Of a stretch of 64,000 nucleotides of DNA, positions 1 to 8,179 are shown one piece after another. Position numbers and translations under genes: made by a program. The number at the start of each line of letters is the position of its first letter. Position 1 is the stretch's first letter. Under the pieces are notes generated by a model. That model was not told the DNA's origin. It searched no databases and was given only the letters and a program-made list of their open reading frames with translations. Source of the stretch: Streptomyces brasiliensis (GTDB taxonomy: Bacteria; Actinomycetota; Actinomycetes; Streptomycetales; Streptomycetaceae); assembly GCF_014647875.1 (NCBI RefSeq), contig NZ_BMQA01000037.1:1-64000 (forward strand), given 5' to 3'.

Positions 1-356
1 CCCCGGCGAGAAACCTGTTCGACTTGCATGTTCCATGATCGGTTGAGATACGGCTTCTCACTCCAGCGCAAGCGTGAGGCCCCCGGGGCCGGCACACCCC
101 GAACCTCTGGCCCGTCCGGTAATGAGTGGTCGCGCGCGAAGGCGGCGGTCGAACACTTCCACAGGAAGCCCAGGATGGCCGCCGCCACGGCGACTGACGG
201 GTGCTCACAGAAACTTCAAATTCCCGTACAACCACCCCCACTGGTGAGGGATCTGATCATGTGAGTCAAACAGACTCCATGATCATTTGGCCCCGCGCCG
301 AAGGCGAACCGCGAGGAACGACCGGCGCCTGGCCCCTTTCTCCACCTGAGGAACGC
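1..356. other. Gene-free left edge with one strong hairpin
   Basis: No reading frame here has convincing codon bias or a recognisable product. The stretch is the leader of the LAETG surface-protein gene that starts at 357 and probably also the 3' flank of a gene outside the window. The only structured element is the long inverted repeat at 254-285, described separately. A GAGGA ribosome-binding site sits just before the ATG at 357. Confidence 0.5.
254..285 (+). terminator. Long hairpin (terminator or operator)
   Basis: TGATCATG at 254-261 pairs with CATGATCA at 278-285, and GAGTC at 263-267 pairs with GACTC at 273-277 around an AAACA loop, with a single bulged T. This is a 13-bp interrupted stem followed directly by TTT. 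Stem, small loop and T-run fit an intrinsic terminator of an upstream gene. The perfect AT-rich outer palindrome, unusual in this GC-rich DNA and about 70 bases upstream of the ATG at 357, could equally be a repressor operator. Confidence 0.45.
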
Positions 357-1112
357 ATGCGTATACGAGTCCCCGTGGCCACCGTCTCCGGCGCCCTGGC
401 CCTCTCCGCCCTCGCCATGCCCGCCGCGCACGCCACCGCTCCCGGTGACAACGGAACGGTGAAGATCCACGACGCCAAGACAGGCGAAGAGCTGCGCCGC
501 AACGAACCGCACGTCTGCACGTTCTACCTCGACGCCTTCGGCTTCGACGCTGTCCAGCAGGTCGACTGGCACATCGAGGCCTGGGCCCCGACCGCCGCCA
601 CCAAGGGTGAGACCGTGAAGTCCGGGGCCATCGTCCTAGATACCAAGGGCCACGGCCGTACGGCGGACCTGTCCCTGCCCGACGGGCACTACAAGCTGTT
701 CTGGAACTTCGACGGAGAGAAGGGGGCCGCCAAGCACAAGGTGTTTTGGACGGACTGCAAGGGCTCCGAGAACGGTGGTGGCGGTACGACGCCGTCTACC
801 TCGGTGTCCCCCTCCTCGCCGGAGTCGTCCTCGCCTTCGGGCCCGGCAGATTCGACCGCGCCGAGCGACTCCTCCTCGTCGGCGTCGTCCGCGCCCTCGG
901 GCCCGGCCGATACGACGGCGGCGCCGAGCGCCTCCTCTGGCGAGGGCGGGGCGGCCCCGTCGGCTACCGCCTCCCCGTCCGCGCAGGGCGGCGGCGATCT
1001 GGCCGAGACTGGTAGCAGCGCCCCGGTGGGCCTGCTCTCGGGCGTCGCGGCAGCGCTGGTGGCCGCGGGCGGTTACCTGGTGCTGCGACGTCGTAGGGCC
1101 TCCCGAGCCTGA
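357..1112 (+). CDS. LAETG-anchored secreted surface protein
   Basis: 251-aa secreted protein, probably attached to peptidoglycan by a class E sortase. The ATG at 357 is chosen because GAGGA precedes it by five bases and translation then begins with a signal peptide (MRIRVPVA, hydrophobic core to about residue 20, AHA-type cleavage). Residues about 25-135 form a globular domain with two or three cysteines. Next comes a Ser/Pro/Ala/Thr-rich low-complexity stalk of about 80 residues, then LAETG, a hydrophobic segment and the Arg-rich tail RRRRASRA. LAETG is the Streptomyces form of LPXTG. No sortase gene lies in the window. The globular domain resembles proteins annotated only as LPXTG cell wall anchor or hypothetical; its ligand is unknown. 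Confidence 0.85.
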   Translation: MRIRVPVATVSGALALSALAMPAAHATAPGDNGTVKIHDAKTGEELRRNEPHVCTFYLDAFGFDAVQQVDWHIEAWAPTAATKGETVKSGAIVLDTKGHGRTADLSLPDGHYKLFWNFDGEKGAAKHKVFWTDCKGSENGGGGTTPSTSVSPSSPESSSPSGPADSTAPSDSSSSASSAPSGPADTTAAPSASSGEGGAAPSATASPSAQGGGDLAETGSSAPVGLLSGVAAALVAAGGYLVLRRRRASRA

Positions 1113-1129
1113 CTTCCGCCGTGCATGAG

Positions 1130-1171
1130 GGTGCCCCCGCGCTCGTCCGGGTGACGAGTATGGGGGGCACC
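1130..1171 (+). terminator. Terminator hairpin after surface-protein gene
   Basis: GGTGCCCCC (1130-1138) and GGGGGCACC (1163-1171) form a perfect 9-bp outer stem, and CTCGT/ACGAG inside add a second stem. It lies 18 bases after the stop of the LAETG gene. There is no T-run, which is normal for Streptomyces terminators. Confidence 0.6.
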
Positions 1172-1224
1172 GTCGTGTGCAGGGAGGCATCAACCGGCCC
1201 TGCACAGGCCGACGGCCACGCCGT

Positions 1225-1416
1225 TCATCTCTGCGCACTTTGTCGATCGCCTGACGGAGCGCCGGGACGCACGACGACAAAGGGGACCTTCCCGTCGGTG
1301 CCGCGAACGCGTTGGATGATCGTGCCGAGCACGTCGGCGAGCTCGGGGCTGACCAGCAGGAGACGTTCCTCGTCGGTCTTCGACGGTGTGATCTGCAGCA
1401 GCGGGGTGTGCTGCCG
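1225..1416 (-). pseudogene. Tyrosine recombinase/integrase fragment
   Basis: A 63-codon stretch on the minus strand contains TPSKTDEERLLLVSPELADV followed by a segment ending VPFVVVRPG. From memory this matches the central part of large Streptomyces site-specific recombinase/tyrosine-type transposase proteins, where a PSKTxxERLLxVSPELA segment precedes the catalytic core. No catalytic RHRY residues, N-terminus or C-terminus remain: upstream codons drift out of frame and the reading frame stops at 1225. I read it as a dead remnant of an integrated element, in line with the other mobile-DNA scars nearby. The family call rests on motif recognition only. Confidence 0.55.
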
Positions 1417-1607
1417 CGGTACGCCATGAAGAGCACCGGGGACTCCCCGACCAAACGTCACTTGGCCGGGGAGTCCCAGTCGGCCGGGTTCGGAAGGCCG
1501 CGCTCGGCGGCCACCACGGCTCCGAGCGGTGGGGTCAAGCCCGCGATGGGAGAGGGACGTTCCTGGCGCCGACCGGCGTTCTCGACAGTCGCCGGGGTGG
1601 AGGTTGG

Positions 1608-3119
1608 CTAGCTGCGGTCGTGCCCGGCGCGGTGACAGTGTTTGTTGCGTTTGACGGTGGTGGAGTTGGTGGCGGTGTGGGTGGTGGTGTCGCCGCCTCC
1701 GGTGACGGTGGCCTTGTTCTTGATCTTGTGGTGTGTGTCGCAGCCGCAGGAGACGTTGACCTTGAGGGTGATGGGCGGGTAGCTGCTGCCTGGTGTCAGG
1801 ACGTCGCTGCGGGTGCAGGTGAGGGTGGTCCGGTGGCAGTTCCATCCGGTGCCGGTGATGCTGCGGGCGGTGAGTCCGCGCGGGAGCTTGTCGTGCACGG
1901 TGACCGTGCTGCCGTCGGTGACGCCCGGCCCGCTGTTGCCGACCCTGATGGTGTAGGTCCCCTGCTTGCCCTGGACGAACTTCCCGGTGTGGGTCTTGGT
2001 GATGGTCAAGGAGGGGGTGACCACCGTGTAGGAGATGATCACCTGACCGTTGTTGTTCGCCGTCCCGATCGCCGAGGCCGTGTAGCTCGTCCCGGTGCCC
2101 GTCGCGGTGGCGAAGCTGCTGCCTCCGCCGCCACCGCCACCACCCGCACGGCCGAGACCGCTGGTTCCGGGGGTGGCGGCGCCGCCACCCCCGCCGGCGA
2201 AGTATCCTCCGCCTCCGCCTCCGCCGGCCCCGGCGGCCACGCAGTTGCCGCCGGTGTTGTTGCCGCCGGTGCCGCCGGTGCCGACCGTGGTGCCGGTGAA
2301 GCTGCTTCCCGGGTTACCTGCGGCGGGCGTACAGCCTCCGGTGGGGGTGGCCGGCGTACCGCCGGCGCCGCCGGCCATGGTGGTGGTGCTGCCGCCTTGC
2401 CCGCCGGATCCCGGCGAACCACCGCTATCGGATGCTCCGGCGGTGCCGGCGGTGGCATCCGGTGTGCCGCCGTTGCCCCCGTTGCCCCCCGCGACTGTGC
2501 CGGAGAACGGGGCGCCGCCGTCGGCACCGCCGCCGCCGGCGACGACGAGGAGGCTGCTGCCGGTGCTGACGCTGGACGCCCCGCCTCCTCCGGAACCTCT
2601 CCGGAACTGGCCCGTGGGGTTGCTCGAGGTGCCGCCCGGGGCGCCGCCGTTGTATCCGCCGGCGCCGCTCGCGTTGCAGCCGGCGCTGCCGGTGCCGCCG
2701 ACGTTGACGGTGTAGGTCGTCGGGGCGGTGGTCACCGGCAGCGTGGTGACGACGCGTGCCCCCGTCCCCCCGGACCCGGTGAAGCCGCAGACGGTGCCGG
2801 TGTTGTCGGCGCCGCCGGCGCCGTCCGCGGTGATGGTGACGACCGCGTTCGCGGGGACGGCGAAGGTCTGCGGGGCCCCGGTGAAGCTGAAGGTGGACGA
2901 TGGGTCGGTTCCTCGTACCGTCGCTGGGGTGGTGGCCGGCCGGGCGACGGCCGGTGCGGCGGTCGCGGGCGTCAGCGCGGTGCCGGCCAGTGCCGCGCAC
3001 AGTCCCGCCACGGCTCCTGCCCGCCGCCACTGCTCACGAGTACGGATGCCGGCGCGGGCTCGGCTTCGCTCTGCCTCCACTCCGGTGAGGGGGTGTTGTG
3101 GAGCGTGATGACTGGTCAC
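1608..3119 (-). CDS. Secreted Gly-rich protein with DUF11-like domain
   Basis: 503-aa exported protein of unknown function. The GTG at 3119 is preferred to an upstream ATG because GGGAGA precedes it at good spacing. A long signal sequence follows (hydrophobic stretch ending near ALTPATAAPA, about residues 35-60). Residues about 75-370 are a glycine-rich, PPE/PE_PGRS-like repetitive region with many GGxGG runs and scattered cysteines, fitting the glycine-rich secreted domain annotated in actinobacteria. Residues about 380-500 form a beta-sandwich DUF11-type (CARDB/prealbumin-like) domain with TKTHTG, TVTVHDKLP and paired cysteines. The C-terminus lacks an LPXTG motif and a membrane anchor, so it is probably released or held by the glycine-rich part. 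The opposite strand is open because of extreme GC skew, not because it codes. Confidence 0.8.
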   Translation of the reverse strand: MTSHHAPQHPLTGVEAERSRARAGIRTREQWRRAGAVAGLCAALAGTALTPATAAPAVARPATTPATVRGTDPSSTFSFTGAPQTFAVPANAVVTITADGAGGADNTGTVCGFTGSGGTGARVVTTLPVTTAPTTYTVNVGGTGSAGCNASGAGGYNGGAPGGTSSNPTGQFRRGSGGGGASSVSTGSSLLVVAGGGGADGGAPFSGTVAGGNGGNGGTPDATAGTAGASDSGGSPGSGGQGGSTTTMAGGAGGTPATPTGGCTPAAGNPGSSFTGTTVGTGGTGGNNTGGNCVAAGAGGGGGGGYFAGGGGGAATPGTSGLGRAGGGGGGGGSSFATATGTGTSYTASAIGTANNNGQVIISYTVVTPSLTITKTHTGKFVQGKQGTYTIRVGNSGPGVTDGSTVTVHDKLPRGLTARSITGTGWNCHRTTLTCTRSDVLTPGSSYPPITLKVNVSCGCDTHHKIKNKATVTGGGDTTTHTATNSTTVKRNKHCHRAGHDRS

Positions 3120-3191
3120 TGATGTCTCCCGACGTGCTGGCTTGGGGTGAGGCGGCCTTCCGCCAGTGGGGCAGGTGGTCACCTCACCATC

Positions 3192-3232
3192 AATCACTTA
3201 GTGTGATTACTCATGCACGAAAAGTGATGTAA
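3192..3232 (-). promoter_or_regulatory. Promoter with overlapping palindrome
   Basis: Reading on the minus strand, TTACAT (3232-3227) and TAATCA (3209-3204) are separated by exactly 17 bases, like a housekeeping sigma-factor promoter. AATCAC/GTGATT (3192-3197 and 3203-3208) form an inverted repeat over the -10 and start region, a plausible operator. The likely start is about 80 bases upstream of the glycine-rich gene. This is inferred from spacing and sequence only. Confidence 0.45.
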
Positions 3233-3365
3233 GAGGAGTTCGGGCCCGGCGACGTGTCATCGGGGTCTGGCGTTCGAGCTGCGCTCGGGCTCCACCGAAC
3301 GGTTGACGCCAGGTCGGGGCAGCCCCGGTGGCCCCGAAAACCAGTGCCCCGGCCGCCGCCCCTCC

Positions 3366-3695
3366 CTACGCGCTGCCGCGTCTGTACGGCGGCAGGATCG
3401 CCGAGGAGAACCGCTTGCGCTCGCCGGTCGCCTCGTCGATGCGCTTGTCGTTCACCCGCGGGGCCGTCACCTCGACCACCCCGGCCGCGGTCGTAACATC
3501 CCTCGGCTGGTGATAGCCGTTGCGGACCACCAGGCGGCGCCCGCGCTCGTCGCGCTCATCGGCCAACTCGGCTATACAGGCGTTGACTTCAGCTTCCAGG
3601 GCGGAGGCCAGCATCCGCCTCCTACCCTCGCGGACGATGTCGTCGATCACGGAGCCGGTCTCAGTCGTTCCATCGGCATTCACTACGCTCAGCAC
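3366..3695 (-). pseudogene. Truncated IS256-family (mutator) transposase
   Basis: The reading frame gives SVIDDIVREGRRRML, EAEVNACIAELADERDERGR and VVRNGYHQPRDVTTAAGVVE, then PRVNDKRIDEATGERKRFSS and ILPPY. That is the conserved N-terminal region of Streptomyces IS256-type transposases. Coding similarity stops after ILPPY, roughly 110 residues in, whereas the full protein is about 400 residues and carries its DDE residues further on. The catalytic domain is therefore absent and the gene is dead. I see no terminal inverted repeats around it. Confidence 0.85.
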
Positions 3696-3901
3696 GTCGC
3701 TGGCTGTGCTGCTCAACGGCCTTGTGGTGGTAGCCCTGTCGTGGGTCAGATGAGCTGTCACCCCTGACAGTCCAGGGGGCCAAACGGAGGGCCAAACGTC
3801 GCAGCGCGCCCCGGATGACCGTGGACAGCCACGTACGGGACCAGGGGCGTCGGACCAAGTCATTCGCCGCCCTCAGCAGGTCAACAACCCCCCGAAATCG
3901 C

Positions 3902-3920
3902 GTTCGGGACGAAAAGGTCG
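3902..3920 (+). other. tRNA-Pro(CGG)-like att-site remnant
   Basis: GTTCGGGACGAAAAGGTCG nearly equals the anticodon-loop to variable-loop part of a Streptomyces tRNA-Pro(CGG), as I remember it, but the rest of the tRNA is missing. About 120 bases upstream is a double GGGCCAAAC motif (3778-3798), and the same arrangement recurs at 8781-8924. Such tRNA cores with nearby short repeats are typical of integrase attachment sites. Part of this core overlaps the LAL-gene terminator, so the resemblance could be partly fortuitous. Confidence 0.35.
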
Positions 3921-3934
3921 CCGCGTCGGCGACC
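3912..3934 (-). terminator. Intrinsic terminator of LAL regulator gene
   Basis: GGTCGCCG and CGGCGACC (3916-3923, 3927-3934) form an 8-bp stem with a 3-base loop. On the minus strand the stem is followed by TTTTCG. It lies 30 bases beyond the stop of the LuxR-family gene that ends at 3964. Confidence 0.65.
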
Positions 3935-3963
3935 TGACTGCCCGCACAGGCAGCCGCGACTGG

Positions 3964-6690
3964 TCAAGTTGCCGTGTTCAAACGGTTTGCGAGCTCGGTT
4001 CTCGACCGTATGGAGAGTTTGCGGTATATCCGGGTCAGATTGGCTTCCACGGTCTTGACGGACATGAAGAGTTCGGCGGCGGTCTCCTGATTTGATCGCC
4101 CTGATGCGACGAGCTCGGCGACCCGGCGTTCCGTCGCCGTGAGTGTGTCCGTCGTGGGGTACAGGCCCACCCGGCCGGCCTCGTCCCGGGCTCGCTGCGC
4201 CCAACGCGGTATGCCGAGTTCCTCGAAGGCGTCCACCGCCGCCTTGAGCGTCTGGTTCGCCTTGCCCTTGTATCCGGCGCGGCGGTAGACCTGTCCCAGG
4301 GCCAGCTGGGACCGGGCCGCCTCGAACGGGCACTCGGATCCCGGTTGGTCGACGATCCTGAGAAGCTCGCTCAAGGCGTCGTCCACGTCCCCACGCGCGG
4401 CCGTCAGCAGCGCCTGGCAGCGGTCCGCGGCGACCGCCGCTTCCGGTCTGCCGGCCGATCCTTGGCGTCGCAGAATGGAGATGGCCGCTTCGACGTCTTC
4501 CGTCGCGCCGACCTGCAGCGCGGCGTCGGCGTAGTCGACGCCCCACAACTGCGCCTCCAGGTCGACCATCCCGGTGCTCGCGAAGATCTCCGCGAGCTCG
4601 CGCAGCGTTTCGAGTGCCGCCTGCCAGTTCCGGGCGGAAGTCTCGACAAATCCGAGCTGCGCCAGGAAACCACCTCGCCAGTACGTCGATCCTTGGATCT
4701 GCGGCCGGTCGGCCGCACGCCGGGCCCACTCACGTGTCACGTCCAGATCGCCCGCATATGCGGTGACGATGATCTGGACCATGTCCGACTGGGACTTGTA
4801 AGCCCAGTCGCGGTCGGCCGGCGCCCACGCGCCCGACCGGGCCGCCTCATCGAGGGCGGCCCGGGCCTCGCGCACCTTCGACTTGCGCATGAGCACGAGG
4901 ATCAGGCTGCTGTACAGCTTCGGCAGCTCACCGTACCGGCCGGCGTCGACGGCCCACTCGATGGCGTCCCGTACATGCTTCTCGGCTGTCGGGTCGTCCC
5001 AGGGGGCGTTGAAACTGCGCGTGAAAGCCAGATACGGCACGGGCAGTTGCGCGGTGCGGGCCAGCTGCTCGATGTCGCGTGACGACTGCTGAGCCAGGTC
5101 CACGCCCGCACCCCAATGCCGCTCGACCGAGACCCGCTCGATCAGCGCGGTGAGCTGAAGGTCCGGACGCTGCACCGCCGCCGCCTCGGTGACCGCCGTC
5201 CGGGCCAGTTCCAGGGCACGCGTACCGTCGCCCTGGATGCGGCAGATCGACGCAAAGGTGCCCATAGCTTCGGCGCGGGCTTCGCTGCCGGTGGGCGCAA
5301 GCTGAAGCACCTGCTCGGCGAGGGACCGAGCGGTCGGTAGGTCCTGGGCCAGGCGGATCCGCCGTACCAGCACCTGGGCCTGTTGCTCCGGGGCCGTGGC
5401 AAGCCCCGACCCTTTGCACAGGGCCGCCCGCGCCGCCACCGCGTCGCCGGCCTCGCTGTAGGTGTCCACCGCGCGCAGCCAGCGACCCAGGCCGGCGTCC
5501 TCATCGGACGGGGTGGCCAGAGCGGCTCCCTCCAGCAACTCGCCGGCCAGCTGTGGAGCTCCACGGCCCCTCGAGAGTTCGGCAGCCCGTTCCAGATCGG
5601 CCGCGACCACCTCGTTGGGGGCCGCGATCGACCTCGAACGATGGCGGGCACGCTCCACCGGATCCTCAAGCGTCTCCGCGAGCACGCGGTGCGCCCGGCG
5701 GCGCTCGGCCGACGTGGCGGCGTCGTACACGGCCGACGCCAGCAACGGGTGGGAAAAGCCGATCACCGACCCCGCACCAACCGTCGCCACGTCCGCATCG
5801 GCCGCCGCTTCCAGGGCGGGCCACAGCCGGGCCTGCTCGACAATCCGTTGCACCTGTGCCACCGTCAACCGCCCAGCCGCGGACGCCAGCAGGAGCACCT
5901 CGCGCGCGTCCTCCGTCAGCCGCGCCAACCGCTCACGGAGAAGTTCGGCCAGGCTCGGTGGGACCTGAACACGGCCGTGGTCGGACGCCCGCGCGATCTC
6001 CAGGGCCAAGAACGGATTCCCGCCGCTCGCCCGGGCCACCCCGGCGCTCACGGGCGGAGTCCATTCCGGGCCCAGGCGCGTGCGGAGCAGTTGTCCTAGC
6101 GCCTCGTCCGACAAGGGCCGCAGCACGAACTCATGCCGCGGCTCGGCCAGACACCGGATCAAATCCGTACCGGTGACCGGATCCGGCCTCGTCGCGACCA
6201 GGACGCTCAATCGGTGAGGTTCGGCGAAGACGCCGCGCAGCGCGAAGCCGAGGCTGCCGACGCTCGCCTGGTCCAGCCACTGCAGGTCGTCGATGAGAAG
6301 CGCGACCAGCTCGGATTCGCACAACTGCGTCAGCAGACCCCGGACCGCCATGGGCACGGCCAAGGCGTCGACCTCGCCCTCCGTGGGTTCGGCACGCTGC
6401 AGGGCAACGGCGAGCGCGCGCCGCTGCGGACCCGGAAGACCCTTGTCCGCTCCCTCCGGGAACCTGCCGACCAGTTCGGCGAGCCCCGCGAAGGGCAGTC
6501 CTTGCTCGAACTGCGTCGGAGCAACGGAAAGCACCCTTCGCCCCTGGCGCCGCGCCAGCTGAGCGGCGGCCTTCAGCAGGCTGCTCTTGCCGACGCCAGG
6601 ATCGCCGACGGTGACCACACTGCCACCGCGGTCCATGAGGTCACGCACGACTCCCAGAGCGTCCTCACGCTCGAACAACCATTCGTCCAC
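3964..6690 (-). CDS. LAL-family LuxR transcriptional regulator (ATPase)
   Basis: 908-aa large ATP-binding LuxR-type (LAL) activator, the usual length for the family. The start is GTG. Walker A GDPGVGKS is at residues 29-36 and a Walker B-like LLIDD at 131-135, so the N-terminus is an AAA/STAND NTPase. Residues about 330-800 are TPR-like helical repeats. The C-terminal 59 residues (LTATERRVAELVASGRSNQE and onward) form a LuxR/GerE helix-turn-helix. Such proteins usually activate nearby biosynthetic or catabolic operons in response to a bound inducer. It is divergent from the alpha/beta hydrolase and ECF sigma-factor pair (starts 6690 and 6779, 88 bases apart), so those genes are the obvious candidate targets. 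The inducer cannot be predicted. Confidence 0.92.
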   Translation of the reverse strand: MDEWLFEREDALGVVRDLMDRGGSVVTVGDPGVGKSSLLKAAAQLARRQGRRVLSVAPTQFEQGLPFAGLAELVGRFPEGADKGLPGPQRRALAVALQRAEPTEGEVDALAVPMAVRGLLTQLCESELVALLIDDLQWLDQASVGSLGFALRGVFAEPHRLSVLVATRPDPVTGTDLIRCLAEPRHEFVLRPLSDEALGQLLRTRLGPEWTPPVSAGVARASGGNPFLALEIARASDHGRVQVPPSLAELLRERLARLTEDAREVLLLASAAGRLTVAQVQRIVEQARLWPALEAAADADVATVGAGSVIGFSHPLLASAVYDAATSAERRRAHRVLAETLEDPVERARHRSRSIAAPNEVVAADLERAAELSRGRGAPQLAGELLEGAALATPSDEDAGLGRWLRAVDTYSEAGDAVAARAALCKGSGLATAPEQQAQVLVRRIRLAQDLPTARSLAEQVLQLAPTGSEARAEAMGTFASICRIQGDGTRALELARTAVTEAAAVQRPDLQLTALIERVSVERHWGAGVDLAQQSSRDIEQLARTAQLPVPYLAFTRSFNAPWDDPTAEKHVRDAIEWAVDAGRYGELPKLYSSLILVLMRKSKVREARAALDEAARSGAWAPADRDWAYKSQSDMVQIIVTAYAGDLDVTREWARRAADRPQIQGSTYWRGGFLAQLGFVETSARNWQAALETLRELAEIFASTGMVDLEAQLWGVDYADAALQVGATEDVEAAISILRRQGSAGRPEAAVAADRCQALLTAARGDVDDALSELLRIVDQPGSECPFEAARSQLALGQVYRRAGYKGKANQTLKAAVDAFEELGIPRWAQRARDEAGRVGLYPTTDTLTATERRVAELVASGRSNQETAAELFMSVKTVEANLTRIYRKLSIRSRTELANRLNTAT

Positions 6691-6778
6691 CCGGGCATCT
6701 TGCCCTATCCCCAGCCCTCGTGCCGTCGAGGGTTATCCCTGATGCCTCCCCGGCCATCCCGGACCGAGGCTACGTGGC

Positions 6779-7468
6779 ATGACACAGATCAAGAACGTGG
6801 TGCTGGTCCACGGGGAGTTCGAGGACGGATCCGCGTGGCACCGGGTGTACGAGTTGCTCACTTCCGACGGATACCGGGTCACCGTGGTCCAGCACCCGGC
6901 TTTATCGCTCGCGGGTGACGTCCTGGCCACCCTGCGCGTCCTGCGCGCGCAGGACGGCCCGTGCGTACTCGTCGGTCACTCCTACGGCGGAGTAGTGATC
7001 ACGGAGGCCGGCACCGACGACAACGTCGCCGCCCTGGTGTATGTCGCCGCGCTCGCCCCCGACTCCGGCGAATCGGTGCACGACCTCGCGCCCGGAGCCC
7101 ATCCGCTACCGGTGCCCAGGGATGACTTCATGCGTATGGACCGCGCCCTGTTCCACGAGTCGTTCGCGGCGGATCTCCCACCGGCCGAGGCGCGCTTCAT
7201 GGCCGACTCACAGGTCCCCTGGCGGGTCGACGCCCTCGACGGCCGGGTCTCCCGTCCCGCCTGGCGCACCAAGCCGAGTTGGTACCTGGTGGCCACCGAC
7301 GACCGCGTGATCCCGCCGTCGATGCAGCGGGCCATGGCGAGACGGGCCGGTTCCACGGTGCTCGAAATCGCCGCGAGTCACTCCGTCCACATGTCCCAGC
7401 CGCGCGCCACGGCCGACCTCATCCGCCAGGCCGCCATGAGAGCAAAGGAGAGCCCAGAACGTGACTGA
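6779..7468 (+). CDS. Alpha/beta hydrolase
   Basis: 229-aa cytosolic alpha/beta-hydrolase. LVHGEF near residue 10 is the oxyanion strand, the nucleophile elbow GHSYGG is at 66-71 (Ser68), an acidic residue lies in TDDRVIPP and the catalytic His in SHSVHMSQP. The length and the lid are those of small esterase-like EstC/pyrethroid-hydrolase relatives, often annotated simply alpha/beta fold hydrolase. It overlaps the following ECF sigma-factor gene by 8 bases, so the two are one transcription unit, divergent from the LAL regulator. Substrate unknown. Confidence 0.88.
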   Translation: MTQIKNVVLVHGEFEDGSAWHRVYELLTSDGYRVTVVQHPALSLAGDVLATLRVLRAQDGPCVLVGHSYGGVVITEAGTDDNVAALVYVAALAPDSGESVHDLAPGAHPLPVPRDDFMRMDRALFHESFAADLPPAEARFMADSQVPWRVDALDGRVSRPAWRTKPSWYLVATDDRVIPPSMQRAMARRAGSTVLEIAASHSVHMSQPRATADLIRQAAMRAKESPERD

Positions 7469-8069
7469 CCACGATCTGGACGCGTTCGTCAGTGCGCGCC
7501 CACGCTTGTTCAGGATCGCCCACCGGATCGTCGGCAACGTGCACGAGGCCGAGGACATCCTGCAGGAGGTCTGGCTTCGCTGGCACCGCGCGGACCGCAC
7601 CACGGTGATCAGCCCCGAGGCCTTCCTGGCGACCGCGACCAGCCGACTCGCGATCAACCACATCCAGTCCGCCCGTCACCGGCGCGAGACCCCCACCGTT
7701 CCCTGGCGGCACGAGGACCCGGTGGACCACGCCGCCGATCCGCAGACAGAGACCGAGCGAGTTGAAGCGATCGAACTCACCGTCCATCTGCTGCTCGAAC
7801 GGCTGCCGCCGTCGCAACGGGCCGCGTTCGTGCTGCGGGAGGGTTTCGAGTACCCGTACCGGCAGATCGCGGAGATCCTGCAGATCAGTACGGTCAACGC
7901 GCGGCAGCTCGTGGCGCGCGCCCGCGTACGGATCTCCGCCGCCCGCTCCTATCCGTTCGACTCGGCGGCCCGCGGCCGTCTTCTGCGGGCGTTCGCGCCG
8001 GCCGCACGCGGCGGCGATCTGACACGCCTCGAGACTGTTCTCGCCGCCGGCCTCAAGCGAGCCGCCTGA
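7461..8069 (+). CDS. ECF sigma factor, SigJ/ECF41-like, C-terminus truncated
   Basis: 202-aa extracytoplasmic-function sigma factor, GTG start overlapping the hydrolase stop. Region 2 is seen in LFRIAHRIVGNVHEAEDILQ and WLRWHRAD, and region 4 in LERLPPSQRAAFVLREGFEY followed by a helix-turn-helix with STVNARQLVARARVRI. The DPVDHAADPQ linker and the start of a C-terminal RLLRAFAPAARGGDLTRLET segment are those of SigJ/ECF41-type factors, which normally carry a complete SnoaL-like domain of about 100 residues that controls activity. Here only the first 25 or so residues of it remain before the stop. A separate SnoaL-like protein is encoded at 9128. The truncation sits at the edge of a mosaic of gene fragments, so it is probably a rearrangement product; region 2 and 4 look intact. 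Confidence 0.88.
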   Translation: MTDHDLDAFVSARPRLFRIAHRIVGNVHEAEDILQEVWLRWHRADRTTVISPEAFLATATSRLAINHIQSARHRRETPTVPWRHEDPVDHAADPQTETERVEAIELTVHLLLERLPPSQRAAFVLREGFEYPYRQIAEILQISTVNARQLVARARVRISAARSYPFDSAARGRLLRAFAPAARGGDLTRLETVLAAGLKRAA

Positions 8070-8179
8070 CGGGGAATCAGCTGTGCGAGGCCCGCACGGT
8101 TGTCGTGTTGGTCCAGAGGGACAGCGCAGGAGCAAACGAGCGTCCCGTCCGGGCGCTTCGTGCCATCGACGAGGGGCCT

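Noticed and set aside
1620..3122. Long open frame opposite the glycine-rich gene
   Set aside because: It is a mirror of the GC-rich GGT/GCC repeats. It encodes Gly/Ala/Arg runs, has no good start or known domain, and the other strand has a signal peptide and DUF11 domain.
3240..3365. Terminal inverted repeat of the IS256 fragment
   Set aside because: Only CTGGCGTT and AACGGTTGACGCCAG are roughly complementary here. I found no second copy at the other side, so it is not an IS end.
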